NCBI GenBank assembly: GCA_038400315.1
Contig: CP151667.1
Span: 3,173,174-3,237,173, forward strand
DNA from: Isosphaeraceae bacterium EP7
GTDB lineage: Bacteria > Planctomycetota > Planctomycetia > Isosphaerales > Isosphaeraceae
Length of the DNA: 64,000 nt
Reading direction: 5' to 3'
Part shown: piece by piece, positions 8,776-17,510 of the stretch
How positions within the stretch are numbered: position 1 is the stretch's first letter
How the letters are laid out: every line of letters starts with the position of its first letter
Made by a program: the position numbers and the translations under genes
Notes under the pieces: model-generated
What the model saw: the letters and a program-made list of their open reading frames with translations, nothing else
Told to the model about the DNA's origin: nothing
Database searches by the model: none

Positions 8776-10266
8776 ATGAGCAGCGCCGAAGCCAGCCGAC
8801 CCGCCGCCGCGGGCGCCTCGACCACCGTGCAGGAGACCGGCCTGCTCGACAGGATCATCGCCCAGGGGAGGCTGGCCCGCGACGACGAGCAGCGGGCGCT
8901 GGCCAAGGACCTGATCGGCGAGTTCGTCGACCAGATCATGTCGGGCACGATGACCGTCTCGCCCGACACCTCGGCGATGATCAACGCGCGGATCGCGCAG
9001 ATCGATGCCCTGCTGTCCGAGCAGCTCAACGCCATCCTCCACCACGAGGACTTCCAGAAGCTGGAGGCGTCGTGGCGCGGGCTGCACTACCTGGTGCACC
9101 AGGCCGAGACGGGCACCTCCTTGAAGCTGCGGGTGATGAACGCCAGCAAGAAGGACCTGCTCAAGGACATGGAGCGGGCCGCCGAGTTCGACCAGAGCGC
9201 CCTGTTCAAGAAGGTGTACGAGGACGAATACGGCATGTTCGGCGGGGCCCCGTTCGGCGCCCTGGTGGGCGACTACGAGTTCGGTCGGTCGCCGCAGGAC
9301 ATCTCGCTGCTGGAGAAGATCTCCAACGTCGCCGCCGCGGCGCACGCCCCGTTCCTGTCGGCCGCCAGCCCGCAGCTGTTCAACTGGGACGACTTCACCG
9401 AGACCTCCGGCCCGCGCGACCTGGCCAAGATCTTCGAGACGGCCGACTACACCAAGTGGCGCAGCTTCCGCAACTCCGACGACGCCCGCTACGTCGCGCT
9501 CGCCCTCCCTCATATCCTGATGCGTGAGCCCTACGGGCCCGAGACCGTCCCGGTGGAGGCGTTCAACTTCAAGGAGGACGTCGACGGCACCGACCACGGC
9601 AAGTACCTCTGGGGCAACGCCGCCTACGCCCTGGCCACCCGCCTGACCGACTCGTTCGCGCAGCACCACTGGTGCGCCTCGATCCGCGGCGTCGAGGGGG
9701 GCGGCCTGGTGCAGGGGCTCAAGACGCACACGTTCGCCACCGACGACGGCGAGGTGGCGCTGAAGTGCCCGACGGAGGTGGCCATCACCGACCGCCGCGA
9801 GAAGGAGCTCTCAGACCTGGGGTTCATGCCGCTGGTCCACTGCAAGAACACGGATTACGCCGCGTTCTTCGGCGCCCAGTCGTGCCAGAATGCCAAGACG
9901 TACAACGACGACTCGGCCAATGCGAACGCGCGGCTGGCCACGCAGCTCCCCTACATCCTGGCCACGTCGCGGATTGCGCATTACCTCAAGTCGATGATGC
10001 GTGACAAGGTCGGCTCGTTCATGAGCCGGACCGACGTCGAGCAATTCCTCAACGCCTGGATCCTCCAGTACGTCACCGAGGACGACACCGCGTCGGCGTC
10101 GGTGAAGGCCAGCCACCCGCTGCGCGAGGCCCGGATCGACGTCGAGGAGGTGCCCGGCAAGCCCGGCAGCTACCGCGCGATCGCCTACCTCCGGCCGCAT
10201 TTCCAGCTGGAGGAGCTGACCGTCTCGCTGCGCCTGGTGGCCGAGCTGCCGCAGTCGGTGAAGTGA
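8776..10266 (+). CDS. tssC: T6SS large sheath subunit TssC (VipB)
   Basis: TssC, 496 residues here, is the second sheath protein and forms with TssB the helical sleeve around the Hcp tube. Recognisable segments are LEASWRGLHYLVHQAETG, FKKVYEDEYGMFGGAPFGAL, LAKIFETADYTKWRSFR, ILMREPYG and YLWGNAAYAL. In the C-terminal half FMPLVHCKNTDYAAFFGAQS is near-consensus and the protein ends in the sheath-core strands (AYLRPHFQLEELTVSLRLV). Length and motif order are normal for the family. Spacing to tssB is one base, with GGGAGGACG as ribosome-binding site inside the tssB end. Confidence 0.96.
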   Translation: MSSAEASRPAAAGASTTVQETGLLDRIIAQGRLARDDEQRALAKDLIGEFVDQIMSGTMTVSPDTSAMINARIAQIDALLSEQLNAILHHEDFQKLEASWRGLHYLVHQAETGTSLKLRVMNASKKDLLKDMERAAEFDQSALFKKVYEDEYGMFGGAPFGALVGDYEFGRSPQDISLLEKISNVAAAAHAPFLSAASPQLFNWDDFTETSGPRDLAKIFETADYTKWRSFRNSDDARYVALALPHILMREPYGPETVPVEAFNFKEDVDGTDHGKYLWGNAAYALATRLTDSFAQHHWCASIRGVEGGGLVQGLKTHTFATDDGEVALKCPTEVAITDRREKELSDLGFMPLVHCKNTDYAAFFGAQSCQNAKTYNDDSANANARLATQLPYILATSRIAHYLKSMMRDKVGSFMSRTDVEQFLNAWILQYVTEDDTASASVKASHPLREARIDVEEVPGKPGSYRAIAYLRPHFQLEELTVSLRLVAELPQSVK

Positions 10267-10276
10267 GTCATGCGCT

Positions 10277-10297
10277 CGGATCACCATATGTGATCCG
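10277..10297 (+). promoter_or_regulatory. Hairpin between tssC and hcp
   Basis: CGGATCAC (10277-10284) and GTGATCCG (10290-10297) form a perfect 8-bp stem with the loop CATAT, 10 bases after the tssC stop. There is no T run. A stable structure here could set mRNA ends or dosage between the sheath genes and hcp. The rest of the 146-base gap shows no clear promoter. Confidence 0.45.
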
Positions 10298-10412
10298 GGC
10301 CGAATTCCGGGAATGTCGAGTCACTTCGCCGCCCGGCACTCGTATCAATCCATGAACACGGAGGCCGACGGACGGCCCCGCGAGATGAACCCCGGACGCG
10401 AAAGAAACCACG

Positions 10413-10910
10413 ATGGCTGTTGATTACTTCCTGAAGCTCGATGGCGCGGGCATCAAGGGCGAGTCGCCCGTCGAGGGCCTGACCGACTACATGCAGATCG
10501 AGTCATACAGCTGGGGCGCGACGCAGACCGGGTCGTTCTCGCACGGGGGCGGCGGCGGCGGCGGCAAGGTGAGCATGCAGGACTTCCACTTCACGATGAA
10601 GACGAACAAGGCGTCGCCCAAGCTGATGGCCGCCTGCGCCAGCGGCGAGCACATCAAGACGGGGACGCTGATCGCCCGCAAGGCCGGCGGCAAGGCGGCC
10701 GTCCAGTTCCTCAAGGTCGTGATGTCCGACCTGCTGGTCTCCAGCTACCAGACCGGCGGCTCGGGCGGCGGCGACGAGATCCCGATGGACCAGATCAGCC
10801 TGAACTTCGCCAAGGTCGACTTCACCTACAAGGACCAGAAGGCCGACGGCACCGCGGGCAGCGACGTCGTGGGCGGCTGGGACCTGAAGAAGATGACCGC
10901 CGGCAAGTGA
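10413..10910 (+). CDS. hcp: T6SS tube protein Hcp (TssD)
   Basis: Hcp hexamers stack into the inner tube fired by the sheath and can carry small effectors. The 165-residue sequence has the canonical opening AVDYFLKLDGAGIKGES and the GLTDYMQIESYSWGATQTGS strand. Later come FHFTMKTNKASPKLMAACA and a C-terminal DQISLNFAKVDFTYKDQKAD. An unbroken run of seven glycines follows FSHGG, making an unusually flexible loop in the region that contacts the next ring. There is no C-terminal effector extension. Hairpins on both sides (10277-10297 and 10957-10995) suggest an independently processed, abundant transcript. Confidence 0.95.
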   Translation: MAVDYFLKLDGAGIKGESPVEGLTDYMQIESYSWGATQTGSFSHGGGGGGGKVSMQDFHFTMKTNKASPKLMAACASGEHIKTGTLIARKAGGKAAVQFLKVVMSDLLVSSYQTGGSGGGDEIPMDQISLNFAKVDFTYKDQKADGTAGSDVVGGWDLKKMTAGK

Positions 10911-10956
10911 CGCGGTCCCGGCGCGAACCGGCCCGACCATCGATCGTGTCGCCCCG

Positions 10957-10995
10957 CGGGGCGGCCGGCCCCGAACCCGGGGCCCGGCCGCCCCG
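10957..10995 (+). terminator. GC-rich hairpin after hcp
   Basis: CGGGGCGGCCG (10957-10967) is perfectly complementary to 10985-10995, and the stem can extend inward through CCCC/GGGG with a small mismatch. It lies about 45 bases after the hcp stop and 60 before tssE. It may be a partial terminator that lowers expression of the baseplate genes relative to hcp. Confidence 0.5.
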
Positions 10996-11052
10996 GGCGC
11001 CGTCGACCTCATCGACGACCCTGACAGATCCCGATCCGAAGGACTGGCGCCG

Positions 11053-11544
11053 ATGCCGCCACCGACCGTCGACCGCAAGCTCGTCGTCTCGATCCTCGAC
11101 CGGCTCGTCGACGCCGACCCGGGCCGCCGTTCGGGGGAGTCGCCCGACCCGCCGGCTACCGTCGCCGCCGTCCGGGCCTCGGTCAAGCGCGACCTGGAAT
11201 GGCTGCTCAACTGCAAGCGGTCGCCGATCGACCTGCCCGAGGACCTGCGGCACTTGCAAGTCTCCTCGCTGACGTACGGACTGCCCGACTTCACCGCGTC
11301 GAGCCTGAACGACCAGTCGCACCGCGACCAGCTGCGCCGGGCCATCGAGCAGGCCATCGCCCGGTTCGAGCCCAGGCTCACCCGGGTGCGCGTCAGCCTG
11401 GTGCGCGAGCCCGGCGTCGACCGCAACCTCCGATTCAAGATCGATGCCATGCTGAGGGCCGACCCCGCCCCCGTGGCCGTCACGTTCGACTCCACCCTGG
11501 AGCTGGCCACCCGCTCGTTCGTCGTGGGGGAGGACACCCTTTGA
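11053..11544 (+). CDS. tssE: T6SS baseplate protein TssE (gp25-like)
   Basis: TssE is the gp25-like wedge protein that nucleates sheath assembly on the baseplate. The 163 residues contain VAAVRASVKRDLEWLLNCKR, the helix-strand core in which gp25 proteins place their conserved acidic residue, then LQVSSLTYGLPDFTASSLND and the C-terminal strands RVSLVREPGVDRNLRFKIDA. The family's usual opening, DRL followed by a disordered stretch, is present (SILDRLVDADPGRRSGESPD). The stop TGA at 11542-11544 overlaps the TTG start of tssF, so the two are translationally coupled. Confidence 0.92.
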   Translation: MPPPTVDRKLVVSILDRLVDADPGRRSGESPDPPATVAAVRASVKRDLEWLLNCKRSPIDLPEDLRHLQVSSLTYGLPDFTASSLNDQSHRDQLRRAIEQAIARFEPRLTRVRVSLVREPGVDRNLRFKIDAMLRADPAPVAVTFDSTLELATRSFVVGEDTL

Positions 11545-13373
11545 TCGACGAGCTGCTGGGCTATTACAACAGCGAGCTGGAATATCTCCGCGAGATGGGG
11601 GCCGAGTTCGCCGGCAAGTACCCGCGCCTGGCGTCGAGGCTGCTGCTGGAGGCCGACAAGTGCGAGGACCCGCACGTCGAGCGGCTGCTGGAAGGGGTCG
11701 CCTTCCTCACCGCCCGGGTGCGCAAAAAGATCGACGACGAGTTCCCCGAGATCACCGACGGCCTGATCGGCCTGCTCCAGCCGCACTACCAGCGCCCCCT
11801 GCCGTCGATGACCGTCGTCCAGTTCGTCCCCGGCCGCGACGCGGCCAGGGCCGCCGAGCCGACGCGGATCGAGCAGGGCACCCGGCTCGACTCCAGGCCC
11901 GCCGCCGGCGGCCCCTGCCGGTTCCGTACCACCTCCCCGGTCGCGCTCTGGCCTGTGGACGTGGCCGCCGTCCGGCTCGACCTCGACCGCGTGAACGTCG
12001 AGGGCAAGCCCCCCGACGCCGTGGCTCTGCTGCAACTGACCTTGCGCCCCGCCGAGGGCCTGTCCTTCGGCCAGCTGGGCGCCATGGACCGGCTGCGGTT
12101 CTACCTGGACGGCACCGGGACCACCCCTTACGTCCTGCACGAACTCCTGCTGAATGACGCCCGGGGCGTGATGGCGCGGGGCCGCACGGCCGACGGTCGG
12201 GTCGAGCTGATCTCGCTGCCGCCCGACTGCCTCCGGCCGGTCGGCTTCGAGCCCGACGAGGCGATGTTCCCCCAGCCGGGGCACGCCTTCCCCGGCTACC
12301 GGTTGCTCCAGGAATTCTTCGCGTTCCCCCAGAAGTTCTTATTCGTCGATATGACGGGATTGTCCCGCCTGTCGACCCGCGGCTTCGTCGGCGACGTCGA
12401 CCTGCTCGTCTTCCTGGGCCGCTCACCCCGGTCCGACCTGATGGTGCAGCCCGAGACCTTCCGCCTGGGGTGCGCCCCCGCGGTGAACCTGTTCCCGCTG
12501 ATCACCGAGCCCATCGCCCTGTCCCAGGTTCAGCACGAGTACCGAGTCGTGCCCGACGTCGCGCGCCAGGGGACCACCGAGGTCTATTCCGTCGACGGCG
12601 TCAGCGGCTCGGACGGGTATCTCGGCAAGGCCGTCGAGTATCGGCCGTTCTACTCGGTGCAGCACGGCGCCGACGGCCGGCCGTCGGCCTACTGGCACGC
12701 CGCCCGACGGCCCTCGCCGCGCAAGGATGACCCGGGCACCGAGGTCTATCTCTCGTTCACCGACCCCGAGTTCAACCCGCGCGTGCCCGCCTCCGAGGTC
12801 ATCACCGTCCGTGCCACCTGCACCAATCGCGACCTGCCGGCGAAGCTCCCCTTCGGCGGCGAGGCGGGCGACTTCACGGCCGAGGCCGGCGTCTCGCTCA
12901 GCCGGGTCCGCTGCCTGGTCAAGCCGACCAGGTCGCTGCGCCCCCCGTCGGGCCGGGGCGCCCAGTGGCGACTCATCTCCATGCTCTCGCTCAATCACCT
13001 GTCGATCTCGGACGACGGCGACGGCCGCGGCCTGGACGCCCTGCGCGAGATCCTCAGGCTGCACGACTTCGCCGACTCGCCCGCCACCCGGCAGATGATC
13101 GGCGGGATCGTCGGGCTGTCCTGCCGCCGCGTCGCGGGCCGGACGGGCCGCGCCTTCGGCCCGGCCGCCTGCCTGGGACAGGAGGTGACCGTCGAGTTCG
13201 ACGAGGCCGAGTTCGCCGGCAGCAGCGCGTTCCTGCTGGCCTCGGTGCTCGACCGCTTCCTCGGCCTCTATGCCTCGATCAACTCATTCAGCCAGCTCGT
13301 CGCGCGGACCCGACAGCGGGAAGGAATCCTGAGAAAATGGCCCCCCCGAGCCGGCGACCGGCCCTTGCTCTAG
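11541..13373 (+). CDS. tssF: T6SS baseplate protein TssF
   Basis: TssF forms the baseplate wedge with TssG and TssE. The protein is 610 residues if it starts at TTG 11541, which overlaps the tssE stop and follows GGGGGAGGA at about 8 bases. The N-terminus is diagnostic (LLGYYNSELEYLREMGAEFA, KYPRLASRLLL, DPHVERLLEGVAFLTARV, DEFPEITDGLIGLLQPHY). Further landmarks are FPGYRLLQEFFAFPQKFLFV, LFPLITEPI, and a C-terminal FLLASVLDRFLGLYASINSF with QLVARTRQ. In-frame ATGs upstream lie inside tssE and give an unrelated Arg-rich leader. The last 37 bases overlap tssG. Confidence 0.93.
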   Translation: MIDELLGYYNSELEYLREMGAEFAGKYPRLASRLLLEADKCEDPHVERLLEGVAFLTARVRKKIDDEFPEITDGLIGLLQPHYQRPLPSMTVVQFVPGRDAARAAEPTRIEQGTRLDSRPAAGGPCRFRTTSPVALWPVDVAAVRLDLDRVNVEGKPPDAVALLQLTLRPAEGLSFGQLGAMDRLRFYLDGTGTTPYVLHELLLNDARGVMARGRTADGRVELISLPPDCLRPVGFEPDEAMFPQPGHAFPGYRLLQEFFAFPQKFLFVDMTGLSRLSTRGFVGDVDLLVFLGRSPRSDLMVQPETFRLGCAPAVNLFPLITEPIALSQVQHEYRVVPDVARQGTTEVYSVDGVSGSDGYLGKAVEYRPFYSVQHGADGRPSAYWHAARRPSPRKDDPGTEVYLSFTDPEFNPRVPASEVITVRATCTNRDLPAKLPFGGEAGDFTAEAGVSLSRVRCLVKPTRSLRPPSGRGAQWRLISMLSLNHLSISDDGDGRGLDALREILRLHDFADSPATRQMIGGIVGLSCRRVAGRTGRAFGPAACLGQEVTVEFDEAEFAGSSAFLLASVLDRFLGLYASINSFSQLVARTRQREGILRKWPPRAGDRPLL

Positions 13374-14416
13374 CCGAGATCCTCGGCGCCGAGCCCCACC
13401 GATTCGACTTCTTCCAGGCCGTCCGCCTGCTCGGCCTGCTGCGCCCCGGCCGCGCGGCGGTGGGCCGCTCGGCGCGTCCCGGCCGGGAGATCGTCCGGTT
13501 CGCCGCCAGGCTCGGGCTGGCCTTCCCCCCCAGCTCCATTCACACGCTCAACGGCCTGGATGTCGGGGCGGGGGCCCCGCGCGCGGACGACCCGCCGCCG
13601 GTGATGACCGTCGCCTTCCTCGGCCTCACCGGCCCCTCGGGCGCGATGCCTCACGCCTACACGGAGCTCGTCCAGGAACGCAGGCGCGCCGGAGACGCCG
13701 GCCTGGCCGCCTTCCTCGACCTGTTCAACCACCGGCTCATCTCGCTCTTCTATCGGGCCTGGGAAAAGCACCGGCCGCTGGTTGCCGACGAGCAGGCGAG
13801 GCTCCGCGCCGTCGCGCACGGCCGCCCCGACGACGACGGGCTGAACCGCCACCTCATGGCGCTCATCGGCCTGGGGCTGCCCGCCCTGCGCGACCGCCAG
13901 GGGTTGCCCGACTCCGTCCCGCTGGCGTACGCGAACCTCTTCGCACGCCGTCAGCGGCCCGCCGTGATGCTCTCGGCCATGCTGCTCGACTACGCCGATT
14001 ATCCCGTCGAGGTCATCCAGTTCCAGGGCTCATGGCTGGCCCTCGACCCCGCCGATCGGTCGCGGATGGGCCGCGCGGGGGGCTTCAACCGCCTGGGCGT
14101 CGACCTCGTGGTCGGGGGACGCGTCCGCGACGTCCAGGGCCGCTTCCGGCTACGCATCGGCCCGCTCGACCTCGGCCAGTACCGGGCCCTCCTGCCGGGC
14201 GGCCCGTCGCTGCGGCCGCTCGCCGAGCTGACCCGCCTCTATGTCGGCGGCGAGCTCTCCTTCGACGTCCAGCTCGTGCTGAAGGCCGACCAGGTCCCCC
14301 CGTGCCGGCTGGGTGCCACCCCCGGGGCCGGCGCCCGCCTGGGGCGCGACGCCTGGCTCGTCAGCCGGCCGAGGGAGGCCGACGCCGATGAGGCCGTCTT
14401 CCCCTCGGGAGTCTGA
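13337..14416 (+). CDS. tssG: T6SS baseplate protein TssG
   Basis: TssG pairs with TssF in the baseplate wedge. The 359-residue product shows the family start (PHRFDFFQAVRLLGLL), VRFAARLGLAFPPSSIHTL, then FLGLTGPSGAMPHAYTELVQ and FLDLFNHRLISLFYRAWEKH. The C-terminal half carries WLALDPADRSRMG, GPLDLGQYRALLPGG and LTRLYVGGELSFDVQLVLKA. The start codon lies 37 bases inside the end of tssF and is preceded by AAGGA at 11 bases. A 165-base gap with two palindromic elements separates it from vgrG. Confidence 0.92.
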   Translation: MAPPSRRPALALAEILGAEPHRFDFFQAVRLLGLLRPGRAAVGRSARPGREIVRFAARLGLAFPPSSIHTLNGLDVGAGAPRADDPPPVMTVAFLGLTGPSGAMPHAYTELVQERRRAGDAGLAAFLDLFNHRLISLFYRAWEKHRPLVADEQARLRAVAHGRPDDDGLNRHLMALIGLGLPALRDRQGLPDSVPLAYANLFARRQRPAVMLSAMLLDYADYPVEVIQFQGSWLALDPADRSRMGRAGGFNRLGVDLVVGGRVRDVQGRFRLRIGPLDLGQYRALLPGGPSLRPLAELTRLYVGGELSFDVQLVLKADQVPPCRLGATPGAGARLGRDAWLVSRPREADADEAVFPSGV

Positions 14417-14425
14417 AGTCGACAG

Positions 14426-14467
14426 ATGCCGGCATTTGTGTGTCCGATACGGCCATCAGCGGCCGTA
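14426..14467 (+). promoter_or_regulatory. Palindrome and hairpin upstream of vgrG
   Basis: ATGCCGGCAT (14426-14435) is a perfect 10-bp palindrome. It is followed by TACGGCC (14448-14454) pairing with GGCCGTA (14461-14467) across a 6-base loop. Both lie just after the tssG stop. They may be a weak terminator or a regulatory site at the junction between baseplate and spike genes; the sequence alone does not decide. Confidence 0.35.
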
Positions 14468-14581
14468 ACAGGTGCGGAACCCGACTTCCCGCGTCTGCTT
14501 GCCCGTCGCGGCGACGCATGAGACAATCCCCGACGCGACCCCGGCGGCGCGCGGGCAGATCCAACGGGCGGGACCCCGATC

Positions 14582-16684
14582 ATGGCTCAAGGAACCGAGG
14601 CAGACGACGCGATGTCAGGACCGATCCAGTCCTCGCGGACCCTGCAAGTCGAGACCCCCCTGGGGCCCGACGCATTCATCCTCACCGGCATGATCGCCGA
14701 CGAGGGGGTCTCGCAGCTCTACCAGATCGACCTGTCTCTCATCGCCACCAACGACACGCCCGTAGTCTTCGACCGGCTGCTCGGCAAGAAGGTGGGCGTG
14801 GCCGCCGAGCTGGAGGCCCTGGGGACTTATCGGCATTTCGGCGGCATCTGCAAGCGGATCACGCAGGGCTTCCGCGGCAACTACACGACCGATTACCGCA
14901 TGGAGGTCGTCCCCACCCACTGGCTGCTGACGAGGCGCACCGACAGCCGGATCTTCCAGCAGAAGTCCGTCCCCGAGATCCTCAAGATCGTCCTCGCCGG
15001 GCTCGACGTCACCTATCAGCTCCAGGGCACCTACCCCAGTCGCGAGTTCTGCGCGCAGTACCGCGAGACCGACTTCCAGTTCGCCTCGCGGCTGATGGAA
15101 GACGAGGGGATCTTCTACTTCTTCACCCACGGGCCCGGCGGCGCGCACTCGATGGTCGTCGCCGACCACAACGACTCCTTCGTGCCCGACCCGGACCGCC
15201 CCGTCCTGGGGATGCGAGATTATCTCGAGGCCGACTACGGCATCGTCGCCTGGGAGCAGGGCCAGCAGCTCCGCTCGGGCCAGGTCACGCTCTTCGACCA
15301 CCACTGGCAGCGGCCGCATCAGCATTTAGAGGGCAATTCGTCGTCGCCGCCGCCGGTCGTCGTGGGCAAGCACACCCACCCTCAGTCCGTCGGCAACAAC
15401 GGCCAGCTGGAGCTCTACGACTACCCCGGCGGCTACGCCCACTGGTTCGACGGCGTCGATCATACCGGCGGAAGCCAGCCGGGCGACCTCGGGAAGATCG
15501 ACCAGCAGGCTCCGCGCATCGCCCGCATCCGCCTCCAGGAGCAGCTCGCCGGCGGCATCGTCGCCGTGGGCGAGGGGGACGACCGCTCGATGGCCGCCGG
15601 CCGCAGGTTCACCATGAGGGGGCACCACGACGGCGACGGAGATTATATCTTCACATCCGTGCGCCACGAGATGCAGTCGACCGACTCCGTCCGGTCGGGC
15701 GGCTCGGCCTCCCCCTATCGCAACGAGTTCACCGCCATCCCCGCTGGCCAGCCCTACCGCCCCGCGCGGACCACGCCCAGGCCCTCCGTGCGCGGGCCGC
15801 AGACGGCCGTCGTCACCGGCCCCGCTGGCGACGAGATCTTCACCGATAAATACGGCCGCGTGAAGGTCCACTTCCACTGGGACCGCACCGAGAACCTGAA
15901 GGCCGACAGCTCGTGCTGGGTCCGGGTCGGCACCCCCTGGGCCGGCGCCGGGTGGGGCGCCGTGCAGATCCCGCGCATCGGTCAGGAGGTCATCGTCGAC
16001 TTCGTCGAGGGAGACCCCGACCGCCCGATCATCACCGGCAGCGTCTTCAACGCCCAGATGATGCCCCCCTATACCCTGCCGGACAACAAGACCCAGAGCG
16101 GCCTGAAGACCCGCAGCACCCCCCAGGGCGGCCCCGAGAACTTCAACGAGCTGAGGTTCGAAGACAAGAAGGGCTCCGAACAAGTCTACATGCATGCCGA
16201 GCGAGACTTCGATCGGGTCGTCGAGAATAACGACACGCTCAAGGTGGGCAGCGCCAAGGCCGACGACGGCAGCCAGACCATCGAGATCTGGAAAGACCGC
16301 ACCGAGACCGTCAAGACCGGCAACGAGAAGGTGACCGTCGAGAAGGGCAACCGCGACGTCGTCGTCGCCATGGGCAACGACTCTCACGCCATCAAGATGG
16401 GCAACCGCAACGTCGTGATCGACATGGGGAACGACTCGCTCAAGATCAAGATGGGCAACCAGACCACCAAGCTCGACCTGGGTGCCAGCAGCACCGAGGC
16501 CCTGCAATCGATCACCCTGAAGGTGGGCCAGAGCAGCCTTACCATCGACCAGATGGGCGTCACTATCAAGGGGATGAAGGTCACCGTCCAGGGGCAGGTC
16601 ATGACCGAGGTGAAGGGCGCCATGGTGATGGTGCAGGCCGACGCGATGCTCAAGATGGGCGGCGGCGTCACCATGATCGGCTGA
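14582..16684 (+). CDS. vgrG: T6SS spike protein VgrG (TssI)
   Basis: VgrG trimers cap the Hcp tube and puncture the target. The gp27-like part spans about residues 15-400 (SRTLQVETPLGPDAFILTGM, REFCAQYRETDFQFASRLME, DEGIFYFF). The gp5 OB-fold follows at about 430-510 (YGRVKVHFHWDR, SSCWVRVGTPWAG, PRIGQEVIVDFVEGDPDRP). A repetitive beta-helix ends the protein, with repeated MGN units (MGNDSHAIKMGNRNVVIDMG). The 700-residue length and absence of a further C-terminal domain indicate a structural spike, tipped by the PAAR protein encoded downstream, rather than an evolved effector VgrG. An alternative in-frame start lies at MSGPIQ. Confidence 0.95.
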   Translation: MAQGTEADDAMSGPIQSSRTLQVETPLGPDAFILTGMIADEGVSQLYQIDLSLIATNDTPVVFDRLLGKKVGVAAELEALGTYRHFGGICKRITQGFRGNYTTDYRMEVVPTHWLLTRRTDSRIFQQKSVPEILKIVLAGLDVTYQLQGTYPSREFCAQYRETDFQFASRLMEDEGIFYFFTHGPGGAHSMVVADHNDSFVPDPDRPVLGMRDYLEADYGIVAWEQGQQLRSGQVTLFDHHWQRPHQHLEGNSSSPPPVVVGKHTHPQSVGNNGQLELYDYPGGYAHWFDGVDHTGGSQPGDLGKIDQQAPRIARIRLQEQLAGGIVAVGEGDDRSMAAGRRFTMRGHHDGDGDYIFTSVRHEMQSTDSVRSGGSASPYRNEFTAIPAGQPYRPARTTPRPSVRGPQTAVVTGPAGDEIFTDKYGRVKVHFHWDRTENLKADSSCWVRVGTPWAGAGWGAVQIPRIGQEVIVDFVEGDPDRPIITGSVFNAQMMPPYTLPDNKTQSGLKTRSTPQGGPENFNELRFEDKKGSEQVYMHAERDFDRVVENNDTLKVGSAKADDGSQTIEIWKDRTETVKTGNEKVTVEKGNRDVVVAMGNDSHAIKMGNRNVVIDMGNDSLKIKMGNQTTKLDLGASSTEALQSITLKVGQSSLTIDQMGVTIKGMKVTVQGQVMTEVKGAMVMVQADAMLKMGGGVTMIG

Positions 16685-16736
16685 GCCTCGGAATCGGATC
16701 GACACGCGACACGCCCAGACACGGCCGGGACCGGAC

Positions 16737-17507
16737 ATGAGCCAGACGACCACATCCATGAAAACGGGCTTCACCGCCGAGACCGCCACGCAGGTCGTCG
16801 GCCGGTACGCCGCCGCCGACGAGACGAAGGCCCTGGCCGACCCGGGCCTCGCCCCCCCCGCGTTCGTCAATCTCCTGGCCGGCAAGGGCCTGCACACCGA
16901 GGCCATCAAGGCCCTGGCCCACGCCATTCCCCCACGCGAGGCCGTCTGGTGGGCCTGCCTCTGCGTCCGCAGGGCCGCCGGCCTGGGCAAGACGCCGCCG
17001 CGTGAACAGATCGACGCGCAAGCCGCCGCCGAGGCCTGGGTCTCCGACCCATCCGAGCCCAACCGCCGCGCCGCGCAGGCCGCCGCCGACCTCGCCGGCC
17101 TGGCCACCCCCGCCGGCTGCGCCGCCGTCGCCGCCTTCTGGTCGGGCGGCAGCCTGGGGCCCCCCGACGTGCCGGCCATCCCCCCCGGCCCCTACCTGAC
17201 GGCCCACGGCGCCGCCTGCGCCGTGATCCTTGCCACCGTCACCACCACCCCCGAGAAGGCCCCCGACGCGTTCGCCGCCGACCTCGCCCTGGGCCTGGAA
17301 GTTGCCGCAGGCAAGCACCCCTGGCCCGAAGCCCCACGCCAGGCCTCGGCCCCGGACGCGTCTTCATCATCCGTGGCCCCGAAAGCCCGGCCCGTCGTCC
17401 CCTTCTCAGACCCCGACCCGATGCCCAGGGCCGCCGGCCCGGGGCCGATGCCCGCAGCGCCGGCCGGCCCGCAAGGCCCCGCGCGCCGCCCCTCAAACTG
17501 GGACTGA
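16737..17507 (+). CDS. T6SS-associated unknown, DUF6931-like
   Basis: This 256-residue Ala-rich protein lies between vgrG and PAAR, 3 bases before PAAR, so it is co-transcribed with the spike genes. The conserved-looking core is FVNLLAGKGLHTEAIKALAH and IPPREAVWWACLCVR (about residues 40-85), followed by helices (AAEAWVSDPSEPNRRAAQAA) and a disordered Pro/Ala-rich tail from about residue 195. The EAVWWAC motif and position match what I recall of the DUF6931 family in type VI loci, but this is recall, not a search. It has no signal peptide, membrane segment or catalytic motif that I recognise. Its place next to vgrG and PAAR suggests an adaptor or chaperone for loading the spike; an effector is less likely. 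Confidence 0.7.
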   Translation: MSQTTTSMKTGFTAETATQVVGRYAAADETKALADPGLAPPAFVNLLAGKGLHTEAIKALAHAIPPREAVWWACLCVRRAAGLGKTPPREQIDAQAAAEAWVSDPSEPNRRAAQAAADLAGLATPAGCAAVAAFWSGGSLGPPDVPAIPPGPYLTAHGAACAVILATVTTTPEKAPDAFAADLALGLEVAAGKHPWPEAPRQASAPDASSSSVAPKARPVVPFSDPDPMPRAAGPGPMPAAPAGPQGPARRPSNWD

Positions 17508-17510
17508 ACT

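Noticed and set aside
10503-12284. 593-residue minus-strand open frame across hcp, tssE and tssF
   Set aside because: It crosses three well-supported T6SS genes on the other strand and lacks protein-like features.
14582-16684. VgrG as an effector-bearing 'evolved' VgrG
   Set aside because: The protein ends in the beta-helix repeats with no additional domain.
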